DNA of 64,000 nucleotides from Xylaria sp. FL1777. Taxonomy: Eukaryota > Ascomycota > Sordariomycetes > Xylariales > Xylariaceae. Made by a program: the position numbers and the translations under genes. Position 1 is the first letter of the stretch; the number at the start of each line of letters is the position of its first letter. The stretch covers positions 62,001 to 126,000 of the forward strand of contig MU400548.1 of assembly GCA_022578965.1 (NCBI GenBank), written 5' to 3'. The notes under the pieces are model-generated. The model worked only from the letters and a program-made list of their open reading frames with translations, made no database searches and was not told the origin of the DNA. This document shows positions 44,254 to 56,449 of this stretch, in pieces.

Positions 44254-45404
44254 CCTGACTGCTTACTGGGCAGGGATCAAACTGAAGTAGGGAAAGCCAA
44301 GAAATCGACTCCAGTGCACCTCATGTGATAGAATAGATTGTTCCCTTGTAGTGGTTTATAGTTACAAGGACTTTGCGAGCATCTAAACCAAAATGTTCGA
44401 ATGCAGTGGAATCATGAAGAGACACACACATCCGAAAAAATCTATCAAAAAAAAAAAAAGGATGCCCCCCTAAAAAAGAGAGAAAAAATAAAAAATAAAA
44501 ATAAAAAAAATCAATACCCTCACCCAACGTCTAGGCTCTACCCCGGATTCTACCCGGATTCTGCCCGGATGAGAGGCGCCAAATGTCGACGGCGGCCATT
44601 GTGTTATTCGCATACTGCGATGGCGTAAGAGAGACCAATGTCGGCAGCGGATGTCGGTAGGCATTGGTTGTAGAGTGTGTATCCGCTCGGGCGGGTTGGC
44701 AATGCGGCCAAACGGATTTTAGCATGTGTCAGAGGCTGAAAACTACGACGGCGGCGAATCCATGGTTTGGATGTCGCATTTCGCATTGGAAGCCGATGAT
44801 CACGCAATGACGCACTACACCTGATATGGCTAGATTGCCGAGCTAATGCTAACTGACTGAGTAGACAATACTGGATTTCCCGATCGGGACGACTTTCTTT
44901 ATTGCCGCTTTGCTTGTCGCAGTCTCCGACCTATCTCCGTTTCACCAAAGATTACATAGGTGATTATGTATGTTTCTAATATTTCTGGCTGTACATTTCC
45001 TCTCACTGGCGTAGAGCAAAAACGTAGGTTATGGGTTTGCAGTAGCGTTATAATCAGATCAAACCGATAAATTTTATTGACTAATTAAACGCCATGCTGA
45101 GCGCCACAATAATAATGTGCTATAAGTAATGTGCAGAACTTATAGGGTTACTCACACTGTTGTTGCCCATCGTCAAAGACTGTGCTTTTTCTTAGATAAG
45201 TCTATTATCACTAATATTGGGGAGAGGACTCTTCTGATGCCAGTTGTGCTGCATTTCTTGTGGATTTCCCTTGCGCAACTCACTCGTAATGCCAGCCTCA
45301 TTGAATACTTTTATCCCATATATTGAAATCTCATAATAGCATTGGTTAAGAACTACAATCTACAGCCTGAGATTTCATTAGTCGAAGTCGCTTTGACTCG
45401 AACT
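44254..45404. other. Intergenic, MET10 promoter region and GNAT 3' side
   Basis: 1.15 kb with no supported gene. Upstream of MET10 lies an A-rich tract (44436-44512, broken by a C-run), which can act as a nucleosome-poor promoter element, and an 11-bp tandem repeat at 44542-44570. Short frames on both strands here reflect those biased tracts. Confidence 0.45.
44542..44570. repeat. 11-bp tandem repeat CCCGGATTCTA/G
   Basis: Two full units (CCCGGATTCTA, CCCGGATTCTG) and a partial third (CCCGGAT) in tandem, about 290 bases upstream of the MET10 start. It could be a regulatory array or simple slippage. Confidence 0.6.
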
Positions 45405-46142
45405 CTACTTCTCAGAAACCATCCGTGAGACCCTAAACACACCGTATCCGCTCAACCTCGCCGCCCATGTCCTCAAATCAATATCCACGTTCTTCACATC
45501 TCCAAAGCCACGATTAACGAAGAAATCGTGATGATTAGGCTCAGCGAATAGGGTGAGGGGCAACTTTGCAGCTATAGCAGCTTCTTGGGCGATGTGCAAC
45601 AACCAGGAACCTATCCCCTGTCTTCGGCTCGATGGTTGAACGTACAGATGAGTTAATTCTAAGAAAAGAAATCAATATTAAAACATGAACTTGACCATTC
45701 GTTTATATCTTGATGATAGGGATCTTTTACCAATGAACTCATCTGTGTCTAAGTTTGGCTCAAGTTCCTCGACAGCACTCATTACCGCCCAGTACACATC
45801 GGGAACAAATCCAACCGGAACCTCGTTTTCTGTGTGTCCTCCCTTTTCTTCGGTGGTAGGCTTGTCATTCTCTACTCGGCGTGAGGCTTTTTTCGTGTAG
45901 AAGAGATGGGCCACGGGCTGCCCAGAGGCATTATCAACCACTTTTAGAGAGGTGGTTTGCGGGTTCGATACTCCACGTTCGATGGCATGGGTATAGTGCG
46001 CTTTTTGGACTGGGAAATTCGGCCAGTCTTTAACCAGAAATCGATTAATCGCTAGGTCTAATTTCGAGTCTTGAAGAAACCCTCCGATGGTAGGGATATC
46101 GGCGTCGGTAATAGGGACAACTGAGTAATTGGGAACAGCCAT
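45405..46142 (-). CDS. GNAT-family N-acetyltransferase
   Basis: Exon 1 is 46142-45731 and exon 2 is 45658-45405. The 72-nt intron (GTAAAA...CTTAG) joins EFI to ELTHLYVQPSSRRQGIG, giving 221 residues. The RRQGIGSWLLH segment right after the junction is the acetyl-CoA pyrophosphate-binding motif A (R/Q-x-x-G-x-G/A), and LTLFAEPNHHDFFVNRGF is the typical following strand-helix with the N-x-x-x-x-F-x-x-x-G-F pattern. No signal peptide is seen, so it is probably cytosolic. The acceptor substrate is unknown. A TATA-like TATAAATA lies on the same strand at 46225-46218, about 76 bases before the start. Confidence 0.86.
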
Positions 46143-46463
46143 GATTCAACGGGTTACGATAATGTCATGAAGACAAAAGGAATTTGAGCTCTGAGATCTT
46201 TGCAAGTAAAATGGATTTATTTATACATATCTCATCAGGCAGCAGAATTCTCAAAAGTAAGCAATTGTGTATGTTATAAAAGTTGCCTAATGATAACTTT
46301 GATGCTAGCTACGGATCAGGCACCCATTTAATCCCATAGGTACGAGTCTTTAACATTTCGTTAGGTAACAGATTATTATGTTCTGAATAGAGTCAAGTTC
46401 TCAGTTCTAAGCCCTAATAGCAGCCCTTGTTATAATAATGGCATTTGACAACCAAAGTATTAT
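46143..46463 (-). promoter_or_regulatory. GNAT promoter and NLR 3' region
   Basis: 321 bases between the GNAT start and the stop codon of the upstream NLR-like gene on the same strand. The reverse strand carries TATAAATA at 46225-46218. It is AT-rich with no coding frame. Confidence 0.5.
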
Positions 46464-49400
46464 TTACAAGAGAGGAACATGCTCCCCGTTGTCCAATCCA
46501 TTCTTGACAGCAAAAATGCGATCTTGGTATACAAAGATAATATCCTGATTGCGCCTTACTTTGGCAATCAAGGGCGAGTTCCCTGTCGTCCAGACAGAGG
46601 GAACGAAGAAGTGCTTCTGGAATGTTTCGAGGGACATCCGCCCGCCTCTGCTGATTTCAACAGAACACACCCATCCTCGTTTTGATAGGAATATTAAGTA
46701 CCACATGTCGAACTTCTTCACAGTACCGATAATGCTCTCGACGCCGGGGATATCGGCCACGCATCTAGCATAAGGACGTCGGCGAGCAGACAGTAGGACC
46801 GGTGAAGGGAAAGGGCCCTTAAGTTGCGGAAGAGAGATACAGTTCATACGTGAGTCTGTTTGGGGGGAGCTATTTAATGGCGAAGTCACTTCGGACGGGT
46901 CGCCTGCCTTGGTGGGATAGGATTCCAATGCCGATACATCAAAGACATGTATCTTAGTAGTCGTTGCGCTGTGCGATGGCATTACGTGAAGTGACGGTTG
47001 ACCGCGACATGGCTTTTGCACTAGCACCAGGTCGTCACCCTCGCTGGAAATGGAGATGGCGTCGGCCTCTGCATACTTAACCCCCTGGTCTACTTCAGCC
47101 AACCCAAATGGCGATGGAAAGTCGGTGGCAAGCTCAGTCAGGTCAACCCAATTGAACAGTTTCAGAGTATTGTCCTGAAATAGGACAAGCTGCGATGGTG
47201 ATGAAGGACGGATGAACCATTTCCAAACCGATCGCTTATGTGCCGCAATTGTGGCAATCTCTTTCTTACTTGTTACAGACCACACCGAGTCTGACAGTGA
47301 TGAAGAGACAAGAACCAAAGATCCGTCTTGATGCACAAGCACCTGGCGAACTGGGTATCCCTGTTGTAGCCTCGCTTCAAAAAGGATTTCGGCGATCCAT
47401 TCCCTCCGCGGTCCAGTGGTAATTTGCATTACTCTGAAGCTTGCCGCCGAGTCCGAGCTAGCCAAAATACGTGGCTTATGACTCCAATTAATGCATGTGA
47501 CACTATTGAAGCTCCCACCACCATGTTTATACAGAGTACATATAGTCTTCTCTGGATCCCCGAGGTCACAGGTATCAACGCGCCCATTTTTCCGTCCACA
47601 GAAGGCTACACCTGTCTCCTCACAACAATGTAGGAATGTGATAGCGGCGGACCTGTCAACGACGGATATGGCGCGATCGTTTACGTCTTGGTGAACCGAG
47701 CCGCGAGGTTCGCTGAACCGTGAGTCAGTGTCCTGACTGATCAGGATCAACGGTTCCCAGACGTTGGCGTGCGTGCCACGAGTGTCTACTATTCTCAGGT
47801 TGTTGTCTGTAAAGGCAAGAGCAGTAACAGGATAGTCTTGGACCTCGATTTTGTAAAGCGATTGAAGCGTCTCAAAGTCAAATATTGTGATAGAACCAGT
47901 ACTATCACCACCGGCAAAGGTCCTTCCGTTCTGAGCAACTGCAACTTGGTCTAGGCTAGCTGAAGTCCAAACTTGAGGCTTGCAGGTCATGATGTCAAAT
48001 GTCGCAATAAAGTCATCCCAATAAGAGACAAGTAGCCGTGGGTACGCTGGATTTGGGTTGAAAACGGCGCAAAAAACAATAGGATGAGGATTCATACGCT
48101 TATTATTCGTCCCCGGTCGAATACAGGCGCCGATTAAGCGCTCGTTCACGAAAGACCACAGTTGAACCGGTTTGTTCCGGTAAACGATAGCCATGGCTTG
48201 TTGTTCAAAGGAAATCTTTGCCGCATGTGGGCACGGCGCAAAGTCTGCGTACTCCGAAGCTAAGTTGTCCATCCATGACATACTAGACAATAGGGAACCG
48301 TCTGTGATCCGACGCTTTGAGATATTCCTGTCGCTCGAAGCTGTCATGAGCCAAGTGTCGTTCTCATCAAATGCGAGTGCCAGGGTTCGAGAATCGGTGT
48401 CGAAATTGAACAACTGGTTGCCTGTTGCCGCATCCCAGAGCCTCACATGTCGCAAGCCACTCGAGGCAAGGAATTTTGAGGTGAACCCGAATTCCAAGGC
48501 TGATACAGATTCCCCATGAGAAACAGCAAAAACCTCCTCACATGTAGAGGTATGATAGACCGTAACCAAACCATCAGACAACCCAATCGCAAATCGTTGG
48601 TCGCGAGCTGCAACTACCGCGGGGTAAATTCCGTGGTACGAGATAGAGCATATTCTATCGCCCCAGCCACGATTCCATGCCCCCAGAAGTTTAATCCCAT
48701 CTTTTGCATGCCCAAAGTGTCGATAGACGGCCGAATTGCGAGGGCAGAAGGGGGGCACGAGCGTGTGAATAGCAGTAGGATCGCTAAGTAAGTTGACACT
48801 AAATTGAGTCACAATTTTAGGTAGGTCTATTGTCCAAGCATCAAGGTCGCCTGATAACAATGGAACATCTTTAACCCTGCGGCCCAGATAACTTGACAGG
48901 TGTCTAGACGTTCGATTCAGGCAATCCAGGTCTTTCAGATGAGCTATGCGCTCAATCCAGGAAAGTACATTTGTGTTGAAAAACTTGACCAGCAAGTCAA
49001 AGAGCTCGTCCGAGGATGATGTGGCCCTGAAGACATGTTCACTGAAGTACAAGCACGCATAATCTCCCATTGAAGTCTTGTTCGAGCCGGTGATTGGAAC
49101 ACTGCGGCGCCGTCTTGAGTATTTCAGCTCATCGCTGAGGATGTGATTTAAACACGCCATCGCAAGCATTTGGTGTCCTTGAGGGAAATCGATACGGAAC
49201 TCGGAATCTAACTTGGGGTTAATGAGAAAGGCGCGGGCAGTCTCGTGGATGACTTGTATATGCGACTGATTATCAACATCTAGAAATTGCCCGCAGAGAT
49301 ACTGAAGGTTAGCTCGAAGGTCGCGCGCCAGGGTTATGCCAAGACTTAATTTGATAGCATCCCTCATTTGATCGACGGTTAGAGGGCATATGGCGCAGAT

Positions 49401-51447
49401 AGCCCAAGTGATAATGTGTTTTGCCAGCACTTTTGACCTTGAGGTCTCCATCTTATTGATATTGCGTTGATAGATCTCATTCATTTTTTGAGGGACCTCG
49501 CGCAGAGCATCATGTACCTCTTCAACCGTAATTGCCTCCTGGAGCTGTTTCATCACTAATACGGTCCACAAGAAACTGCCTCTTGACATGCTGACAATTT
49601 TATCTATAAGTTCCGTCCTCTCTGGAGTGCCATTAACAGGAAGATTTTCTGACCAAGATTCCACGAATAGTCGAATATCACCGACCGAATCGTCAGGTGT
49701 GATTAGTTCAGTGATAGTTGGAAGCTGTACGAACAAGTTGTCCAATACATGGCTAGGGCGGCTGGTGATGAACACCTTCAGAGGCATGCTGCTATCAATT
49801 TTAGATAGTAGTGAGAAGAGCACATCTAACGGGGCACTCTCTGTAACCTCATCTAGGGCATCGATAACCCAAAAGTGCCTTTGAATGTAAGAGTGAGCCA
49901 TATAACATCAAAACATGATTGGGACATACTGCCTATGGAAGTTAGTGTGAAACACACAACCTGTGAATACTATATGCCAAATAGACCTTAAGTTGCGGGT
50001 ATCTGCCGGTTGCCCCAGTTGTGAGAGCTGAAACAGTGCATCACGGATATCAGGATTCACTTTAGCCATCTGGTAGGCAATCGAGCACAAGAAACTGCAG
50101 AGACTAGAGGCTATCTTCTCTCCGCCTTTGAAGAAGTAGTAGCAGGTCGGGCTATCATGTAGATGGTCAATAACGTAGCTCGCTATAGTCGACTTGCCTA
50201 CTGCGGGTGCACCTTTCAGGTGGAAGTAGCGGGTAGTATTTGAGTACTGCCATTTTTGAAATGAGGGTTTCGCTGTCAGCCAGGAGCAAGATCCTTCTAG
50301 TCGAGTGTCATCGAGAGATGATAAGCGATCGTTATACGACTCGTCGATGCCTAAATATTCGCCGATGGTTTCTAATTGCTGACTATTTATCTGGTAAGGT
50401 TGTGGGCGCATCTCAAGAAACATGGGATCTAGAATAAGCGGCAATGGCTGATTTGTTTGCGACTCTCCTCGTATCTGCTGCACCGTTGATGCAAGTCGGT
50501 TCCTAAGAGAACGGAAGTTCGAGTCGTGGATACTTTCGAATTTTACAAGACCTCGATGGTTTGCATTCATGAGCTGAGGGCGCTCTTCCGCGTAGCCTAA
50601 GTATTTTGAATTAATTTCACCCCATTCGAACAATATGCGCTCACGAACCTAGCGTGGCGGATCCTATATCGACAATCATGCCGACAGGGGGTGTTGGCTG
50701 AGTTTCGTAGAACGTATGTAAGTGAATTCCTGAATAGTGCAGCCGAAATTCATCCCCTAACGTGCGTATCACCTCCGATTTGGGTTCAAGCCCAGACACA
50801 AACGGTCGACGCCCACTCCCTGATATCCGGAGTAGATTGTTCAAGGTCACAGCAAGGTTTGCACCTCGGTGCGGAGTACCTAAGAAGTAAAAAGAATGTA
50901 ATCGATTGGCAACTTGTGCAAAGTTAGGGTTGGTCTTGGACAAAATACAAGCCTTTTTTATAACTAATCCGCCCATGCTGTGCCCTATAAGGACGATTGG
51001 GGTGTCTTGAGCTTTGACTTTTGGGTCGCTCAGCAGCTCTTCGACAAGTGACTGCCCGAAGGCGTGAACGTCCAAGGGGCTCTTCAGCCATGTTGCCCAA
51101 TTGGCATTATAGCCGAAGCTGTGAATTCGAACCCCGTTGAAGTCTGGATCTTGAGGAAGCCATTCCTTAGGCCAAAAGTATTCGGGGTCCTGATTGAGAC
51201 ACCATGTCGTACTAGAGCCACCGCGTAAGCCATGAATGAAGATGAAGTCAGCGATGATTGTTGTAGCATCGTCTGGCTCGTAGAGAATATTCAGTCCAAA
51301 CTCATTCCTAGGTTTGGCTAACCTGGAGTTGGACTTTTGACGATTGGGGAGTAGAGTCAAGAACTTTCGACTCAAACTGGAACTCGACGACTTTGCGCTA
51401 TTAGCATTAGGTCTGTGCGCCCCAGAGTCGCCATAATCCTGCGACAT
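46464..51447 (-). CDS. NLR-like STAND protein: alpha/beta hydrolase, NACHT, WD-like repeats
   Basis: Three exons, 51447-50649, 50596-49930 and 49878-46464, with introns of 52 and 51 nt, give 1626 residues. Residues 65-260 form a serine-esterase-like alpha/beta hydrolase: FIHGLRGGSSTTW, nucleophile GHSMGG (Ser157), FLGTPHRGA. A linker with SATLGYAEERPQ...ANHRGLVKFES is typical of this architecture. The NTPase follows, with Walker A GAPAVGKST (about 395-403) and Walker B WVIDALDEV (about 492-500). The C-terminal 1000 residues contain degenerate WD-type repeats (for example VRLWDAATGNQLFNFD). Fungal proteins with this plan act in self/non-self recognition and programmed cell death, the hydrolase being the presumed effector. 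The splice joins restore family continuity. Ligand and partner are unknown. Confidence 0.88.
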
Positions 51448-52385
51448 GGTAGGAATGGGACCCTGTAAGTGAGCATTAGAGAACCTAGACCAGTAAGGGT
51501 CGGTACTACTTGATCAGCGATAAATCAGGCACGAGAAGTAAGACGATGAGGTCGGCTGGGGGTCGGTACGGTATGATACACACAGATATGCTACGACACC
51601 AGATTGGTGAACTAACCTTACGCTTCGCGGCTCTGGCGGGGATAGTCTCGCCTCAGTAAGCTTGCTCCATTTCAAGTGATCCTAGCATGAGCTGGATACG
51701 GTGTTGATGTCTAGAACCAGCCCAACCCAAGGACTGCCACCTATAATCCTAGGATCGAGAATACCACCTTCGCGCCTATCCTCACCCCCCTTTTGTTTAA
51801 TATTTAATTTAGTTTCAAGTCAAGAAATTTGGGAGGATTGTGGTATGTTGTTCTGGCCTATGCTAAGTATATATGTACAGAAGACCTAGATGTCCACTTG
51901 GTTCTCACGGTGCTCTTTTCGTGAGGACATCTACGTAATAGGTACTATAGTTATTCTCGATCCTGCTACGTGCAGTTGCTTTCACCGCTAACTCATGCAG
52001 GCTCTCTACATCTATGTACATGTATTATACTCGATGGAGACATACTTGCATGATTGGTAGAGAAGCTTCAGGCACCTACGAGGCTTTATGCATGTCCATA
52101 CTAACAGTAACTACCAGTGTGGGTGAGATTCTGCCAAACGGATGCATTTCCCAGCTCGTAGAGTCACTGTAAGTGCTAGGTAGCTAAACCCGCTAAAGAG
52201 GGGTTGGCTCGCCGAAGCCTTGGCTGCTCTCTTACTTAGCCAGCATCCTCTACATTAAGGCATCTTCCGTTCTTAAAGCCCACGATGTGTTTGTCTCCTT
52301 TGAACAACATGAGCTACTACAATTATCCCAGTTTGCCTAGTTCTGTTATATGTGATCTTCAATTCACGTATAGTCCTCCGTCATT
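51448..52385. promoter_or_regulatory. Divergent intergenic region, NLR-like / fructosamine-kinase-like
   Basis: 938 bases between two divergent starts, so it should include both promoters. No supported gene. The C/T-rich stretch at 51760-51800 and TATA-like words at 51871-51878 and 52022-52030 are not placed well enough to assign. Confidence 0.4.
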
Positions 52386-53773
52386 ATGTCCTATCTAGAT
52401 GTACAGCGTAATGCGACCGTACATGAAGGAGACATAGAAGTTGACGAGAATATCATCGCACGTGAGGCCCGCCCCGAATCCGTCCGTCCTATTAGAGACC
52501 CTGAAATCCTAATATTCTGCCCAGAGTTTCCACCTGGGACAGTTTTTAAAGGATGCTGTGGTCACGGTGCAAGCTACTGGAATAAAACAGCCCGTCTAGA
52601 TGTTGAGATTGATGGGCAACAGAAATCATACTTTCTCAAGGTGTGTGCCAACGCGTTTACACTTAATTACACGTTATATACTGATTATACTAAGTATGTC
52701 TTAACGCCTAGTTGACCGGCGGTCCTGACGGTGGTCCAATGCTCCAAGGCGAGCATGAGTCTATGAAGCTGATACATAAGATAGTTCCCGAGTTTTCCCC
52801 ATTGCCTCTTGCTTGGGGTAAGTGCAAGGACTCAGATAACCACTTTAGTTTGTTCTCTTTTCACCAGCTCAAGACAGGCGACCCGACAATTCCTCGGTTC
52901 ACCTACGCTGTTGCCCAGCTCCATTCCCTCAGCCCTAAGGCAAACCCCACTGGCAAGTTTGGGTTCCATGTGACTACATATAATGGGACTCTCGCACAGG
53001 ACAATGCTTGGACGGATACATGGGAGGAATTCTACACTAGAGGAATGCGGCACATGTTGAAACTAGAACAGGCTGCGAGGGGTCCAAGCGACGACCTGGA
53101 CCATCTTTCAGGGCCATTCCTTGACAAGGTCATCCCAAGACTGCTTCGTCCCTTGGAGACGGGTGGGAGATCTGTGAAGCCTGTTCTTATACACGGGGAT
53201 TTGTGGCTTGGCAACGTGTCCATTCAGCAAGGGTCGGACGATCCGTTGATGTATGATTCGTCAGCGTTCTGGGGTCACAATGAGTGTATTGCCCCCAGTC
53301 TAGTATTTTCTTCTGGTCCCTTTGACAGTACATGGACTGGTAAAAGCTAATACCACGTGAGTAGATGAGCTGGGCATCATGCGTCCTCTAGAAAATGACT
53401 GGGCGAGAGATTGCATGGCAAGTTACCACCAACGGATCGCAAAGTCTGAGCCGACGGAAGACTGGGATGCACGTAACGCGCTCTATGCAATGTAAGTGCA
53501 GTCTTTTACGTCATCAAAGAGGAATTGGCTTGTTAACATATTCTACTTAGTCGGGCTATCATTCATGACTCTGCTCTTTGGCCAAGTGCCCCCCATTTCA
53601 GAGAAAAGTATGTACTACTTCGCGCCTAAGGTCGATATACACTAATATTGAGTTTCATGGGAAGGCTAATTCACGAGATGAGGAAACTGGTAAATCAGTT
53701 CTCGGAGGGCTATGTGGAGGGGGATATTACGAACGATGGGCAAGATCATTTTCAACACACTGTAGTCCCTTAG
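52386..53773 (+). CDS. Fructosamine/ketosamine-3-kinase-family protein
   Basis: Five exons, 52386-52640, 52712-53285, 53365-53491, 53551-53607 and 53653-53773, give 377 residues. The kinase-like fold shows YFLKLTGGPDGGPMLQGEHE across the first junction (the nucleotide-binding lysine is in FLK), the catalytic loop HGDLWLGN, and the metal-binding MYDSSAFWGHNEYELG across the second junction. MRPLENDW, YAMRAIIHDSALWP and the C-terminal FMGRLIHEMRKLVNQF match the family end. Members phosphorylate sugar-amine adducts on proteins and so reverse glycation. Other small-molecule kinase roles are possible in fungi. All introns are GT-AG. The fourth acceptor (TATTGAG) is slightly weak, but the frame and homology support it. 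Confidence 0.88.
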
Positions 53774-55000
53774 CCTTCCGACTCTAAAGCACTACAGTAT
53801 AGCAAGACTCTAGTGTCCAGATTTTCTTGTTCTTGCACATTCTAGCCTGGCTTCCGGACCTAGTACTTGTAAGCAAAATCTACAGATTCTTACTTGTTGC
53901 TCCGCCACCCTGTTACCCCCCTGCGTTCGCGGCTTTGTGTGCTTTAGTATGATAATGTGCTTAACATTTAAGCCTTCGTCTTCGTTGTACTACACTCCAC
54001 GCAAGCCAAAATTCCTTCTATCAAAACGAGCAAAATATTGGGGGTATAGCGACGTTGATAACCAATAGTACATAATCTTATCTATTAATCATTCTACTCC
54101 GCTCCCTAGAGTGGCAGTTGATTTCTAGATACCTATATACACTCAAATTGGTACACGAAGAGGTTTTGTAGACCTTGGCACAATAATAAAGACCCATTGC
54201 TTATCTCAGGTACAGGGGTCGGGGCGGACATTCAAATTATAGTACTTACGTAAGTATACAATCAAACCCCTAAGATAAACCTGGACGGATAGTGATTTAG
54301 GGGCGAGATTCCTTCCTAATTTTAAAGGATTAACCGTAAGGATACTAGATGCAACCACCAGTACTCCAAATCGCGTCCAAATTAACAGTTGATAGTGAAC
54401 CTACTTTTGACAACCGAGGCCATATGAGCGCGTCTCGATATAGATTCTTTAATACCTAAGTATGCAAAAACTGTAAGATATTATAACATTATAGCAATCT
54501 AATGGATAAGAGACATTTGTCTTTATGCATAGTCACTCATAACCCTGCCGCGTACTGCGTATGCATGTTTCCTCTAGCACCCAGAGCATTCATTGACGAG
54601 CCCTTGACGGTATATGTATGCTTAAGACTCCATTTAGAAAGTTGAGTAACGAGGACAGCGTAATCAGTTATCACATTGAGCAACCAACAGCTCATGCCTA
54701 GCTGTCGGATAACTTAGCCGTCTCGCTTTAACACTTAGCCCGCCCGCACGGAAACGTCCGCGCCCTTACTATGACTCGGCCGACAGAAATTGTCCGAGGC
54801 CTTGCAGAGCTCACTACCGAATATATCATCATGTAGGGTAGCGAGGCGGAGTGAGGATTTTGTGGTCGTGTCGCAACATATCCTGCTAAGCCGTCGTATT
54901 TCCTACTACCTAAGCTTCCGTTTCTTTCCTAATAAGAATAAAAATAAAAGGCTGCGTTGAATTCTTATAGCAGAACAACACTTGGCCTAGAACTCCTGGC
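53774..55000. other. Intergenic upstream of the broken hydrolase
   Basis: 1.2 kb in which I see no gene. AATAAAAATAAAAGG at about 54936-54950 could be the TATA region for the downstream gene. Otherwise it is unremarkable AT-moderate sequence. Confidence 0.4.
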
Positions 55001-55799
55001 ATGATGCCATTTTTTAATCGCGATAAAGCATCGATCTTCTATATAACCGAGGGCACCGGCCCCGCGATCCTCCTGCTACATGGCTGGGCCTGTGACTCGC
55101 TGGACTGGCAATACCAAATACCATTTTTACATTCCCAAGGCTACCAAACCATCACATTTGATACACGCGGTCACGGTGCGTCCTCCGTGCCGCCTGAAGA
55201 CGACCCAGGGCAACTCAGGCCTGAAGTGACATGCCATCGCTCTACTCGCTCACCTAGGAGTAGCGTCGACGATTATGCTTAGTCACTCCGCAGGAGCGTT
55301 GGTGGCATCCATCATCGCTGCGCGCTACTCAGCCGTCGTACAGGCGAATATCATGGTCGATCCAGAGCACTACCGCGAGCACGATGACAGGGGTCAGTTC
55401 ATCGAAGCTCTTGCGGTGGATGCCCATGGAGCTGTGATGCGCGCACTCTCGCGGTCCTACTCAGAAACGACTCCCGAGTGGTTGAAGGTGTGGCATCGAT
55501 ATCGCATCATGAGAACACCACCTCATGTTATCTACCAGTCGTTGCGCGTTAAGTCTGAAAATAGGGACTCGGTGGCGTGCTGGGACTCTGCGAAGGTATG
55601 GATGAAGGAGAGGAAGGGCCCAAGATTAGTCGTGTTAAGAGACGAGACAAATTTGGAAAAAGAGAAGAGTCTTGGGGTGGATGTCAAAGATCGTATCGTG
55701 GTCTTTGAGAGCGCTGGGCATTGGATGCATATCCTCGAGGCTGATAGGTTCAATGCTCTTTTGAAACAATGGTTGGGTACTGCGGTGAGAAATGACTAA
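55001..55799 (+). pseudogene. Alpha/beta hydrolase interrupted by a frameshift
   Basis: From the ATG at 55001 the frame reads MMPFFNRDKASIFYITEGTG, then LLLHGWACDSLDWQYQIPF (oxyanion region HGW) and FDTRGHGASSVPP, all typical. At about 55229-55233 family similarity leaves this frame and continues in another: AIALLAHLGVASTIMLSHSA, with the nucleophile elbow S-H-S-A-G and later VVFESAGHWMHILEADRFN carrying the catalytic histidine, to a stop at 55799. One extra base (a T at about 55232) explains it. I found no GT-AG intron that repairs the reading. It would be about 265 residues if intact. It may be a recent pseudogene, an assembly error or an allele. The nucleophile motif has Ser where Gly is usual. 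Confidence 0.78.
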
Positions 55800-56361
55800 T
55801 CTAAGCTCCGAGCCTATAAGCAGGCTAGTTATCATACGAGGGTTCCTGTGAACAGTTTTCTGAGGATGAATTGTTCGAGATGCCTCTACTTTCCCTTTGC
55901 TGTATTATCTAGCCAAACAAGATAGAATCTCATGAGGTTGATATGGTAGTATTATTCTCAGCATAAGTCTAAGAAACTAATCCCCCTTATTAAATTTTTC
56001 TGATTTCACTGTATCCTGTATTTATCTGCTATAAAACCACCGCTGCTTAGTTGATACACCTCGGAATATATCGATCTCCTACAGCAGCCGGCTTAGCCAT
56101 ATTTTCAGTCCGCTTTAGCTTACCACACTGTACCTCAAGTGCTCTCATCTGTGTCATTTTGTAGCTCGTTCTACATCATAGGCCAAATTCTTATTTACAT
56201 TCTGTTCATGTCTTTTATCTAGTTGTCTTGTTAGATTATCATGTACTATGACTACAATGATAACCATTATTTCTGGGTATTGACCGGTGATGCCTCCTAG
56301 ATTATCATTCATCAATATATTCTTCAACCATCACCCTGGTCGAACATTAGCAGCAGTGGTT
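55800..56361. other. Intergenic between hydrolase and tRNA-Thr
   Basis: 562 bases without coding or RNA features. AT-rich, with short runs only. Confidence 0.4.
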
Positions 56362-56449
56362 GCCTCTATGGCGTAGTGGTAGCGCGTGTCACTTGTAACC
56401 TATTATCAAGATCATGACAAGGTCTCTCGTTCGATCCGGGATGGAGGCA
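56362..56449 (+). tRNA. tRNA-Thr(TGT): tRNA-Thr (anticodon TGT) with 16-nt intron
   Basis: A full cloverleaf can be drawn. The acceptor stem is GCCTCTA/TGGAGGC with one G-U pair and discriminator A. The D arm is GCG/CGC with GG in the loop. The anticodon stem is TGTCA/TGACA with loop CTTGTAA (anticodon TGT), and the T arm is TCTCG-TTCGATC-CGGGA. A 16-nt intron at 56398-56413 lies one base 3' of the anticodon, the standard nuclear position, and contains CAAG able to pair with CTTG of the anticodon loop. Without it the molecule is 72 nt. A T-run (56455-56458) serves as the RNA polymerase III terminator. It should decode ACA, and ACG by wobble. Confidence 0.93.
56398..56413 (+). other. Intron of tRNA-Thr
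   Basis: Sixteen bases between position 37 and 38 of the tRNA, to be removed by the tRNA splicing endonuclease. The CAAG inside can pair with the anticodon-loop CTTG, the anticodon-intron pairing these endonucleases recognise. Confidence 0.8.

Noticed and set aside
55187..55256. Introns that might rescue the broken alpha/beta hydrolase
   Set aside because: The candidate GT-AG pairs tried (for example GTGACA...CCTAG) are about 30 nt and lead straight into stop codons.
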